Made by a program: the position numbers and the translations under genes
Part shown: piece after piece, positions 4,737-5,063 of the stretch
Layout: each line of letters starts with the position of its first letter
How positions within the stretch are numbered: the stretch's first letter is position 1
From: Chloroflexota bacterium
GTDB taxonomy: Bacteria; Chloroflexota; Dehalococcoidia; UBA3495
Reading direction: 5' to 3'
DNA: 5,063 nucleotides
Assembly (NCBI GenBank): GCA_002697005.1
Contig: NZUD01000060.1
Coordinates: 1 to 5,063 of the forward strand
Notes under the pieces: model-generated
Databases searched by the model: none
Seen by the model: the letters and a program-made list of their open reading frames with translations, nothing else
Told to the model about the DNA's origin: nothing

Positions 4737-5063
4737 TCAGCCCTCTTGAGCTTTGATTCGTAACTCCTGGCAGATGTCCTCGTCGGCTTGGGCCAACTCG
4801 GTTTGGTCGGTGAAGATGTATACCAGAGCTCGCTGACCATAGTAATGGTCGGCCGTAGGGTCAATTTCGATGGCCTTGGTCAGGTCTGCGATGGAGTCCT
4901 CGAACCTGTCCACCTCGTACCAGGAGCAGCCTCGGTGGTAATAGGCTTCAGCGAACTTAGGGTCTAACCCGATTGCTTTCGTGTAGTCTTCGATGGCCTT
5001 GTGATACACACCGTTGCGGCTGTAACGGTTCCCGCGATCCAGGTAACCGGCAGGGTCCGTGGG
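4737..5063 (-). CDS. TPR-repeat protein, C-terminal part, cut by window edge
   Basis: The frame is open to the window edge and encodes 108 residues plus a TGA stop. Three tetratricopeptide repeats are visible. Residues about 4-37 and 38-71 are canonical 34-residue units, each with the Tyr/Arg-Gly core, the Ala-Ile-x-Asp-Tyr/Leu-Thr-Lys-Ala-Ile second helix and the closing Asp-Pro. The third (about 72-105) is degenerate and ends the protein. TPRs form a helical scaffold for protein binding, so the partner and function depend on the missing N-terminal part. The GTG at 5009 could be read as a start, but 18 residues of the same repeat pattern continue upstream of it, so the real start lies beyond the window. 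It faces the DUF35 gene tail to tail and is probably in a separate transcript. Confidence 0.85.
   Translation of the reverse strand, partial: PTDPAGYLDRGNRYSRNGVYHKAIEDYTKAIGLDPKFAEAYYHRGCSWYEVDRFEDSIADLTKAIEIDPTADHYYGQRALVYIFTDQTELAQADEDICQELRIKAQEG

Noticed and set aside
5007..5009. GTG as start of a 90-residue TPR protein
   Set aside because: The same frame stays open upstream to the window edge, and the 18 residues before the GTG continue the TPR pattern, so this is an internal codon of a truncated gene.
1..5063. Search for CRISPR arrays, insertion sequences, tRNA or rRNA genes and defence or toxin-antitoxin systems
   Set aside because: No regularly spaced repeats, transposase motifs, tRNA T-loop signatures or typical defence domains were seen by eye on either strand.

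Overview
The window looks like a piece of an uncultured bacterial chromosome. My best guess is a marine or groundwater Chloroflexota of the SAR202/Dehalococcoidia kind. The basis is the gene set: an F420-dependent NADP reductase, a thiolase-like/DUF35 pair, a flavin-reductase-type N-terminal fragment and a GH2-like jelly-roll protein, with moderate GC and clear Shine-Dalgarno sites. This placement is inference from remembered genomes; no rRNA or marker gene is present.

Layout. At 1-81 there is a short upstream region with a 7-bp inverted repeat. At 82-994 two + strand genes follow one another: a thioredoxin-fold protein with a single active-site cysteine, and a small acidic protein with an Asp/Glu tail. 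At 1035-2237 two - strand genes form an apparent operon, transcribed right to left: NADPH:F420 oxidoreductase (npdG) first, then a stand-alone galactose-binding-like beta-sandwich protein. At 2238-2661 lies a divergent intergenic region of 424 bases. It holds candidate promoters in both directions and a 16-codon frame with a good ribosome binding site that reads like the first residues of a flavin reductase and then stops. At 2662-4257 a thiolase-superfamily protein lacking the usual nucleophilic cysteine is followed 3 bases later by a DUF35 zinc-ribbon/OB-fold partner. At 4258-4736 lies a convergent intergenic region with inverted repeats and no convincing gene. At 4737-5063 is the C-terminal part of a TPR protein on the - strand, cut by the window edge.

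How the genes may work together. The thiolase-like/DUF35 pair is the clearest functional unit and most likely acts on an acyl-CoA, either in C-C bond cleavage or formation or as a retro-aldolase-like pair. NpdG would exchange hydride between NADP(H) and cofactor F420, feeding F420-dependent oxidoreductases that must lie elsewhere. Nothing links the remaining genes to one pathway. I see no CRISPR array, defence system, transposase, tRNA or rRNA. The most interesting items are the decayed or truncated flavin-reductase start in front of the thiolase, the cysteine-less thiolase, and the three-arm repeat in the last intergenic region.
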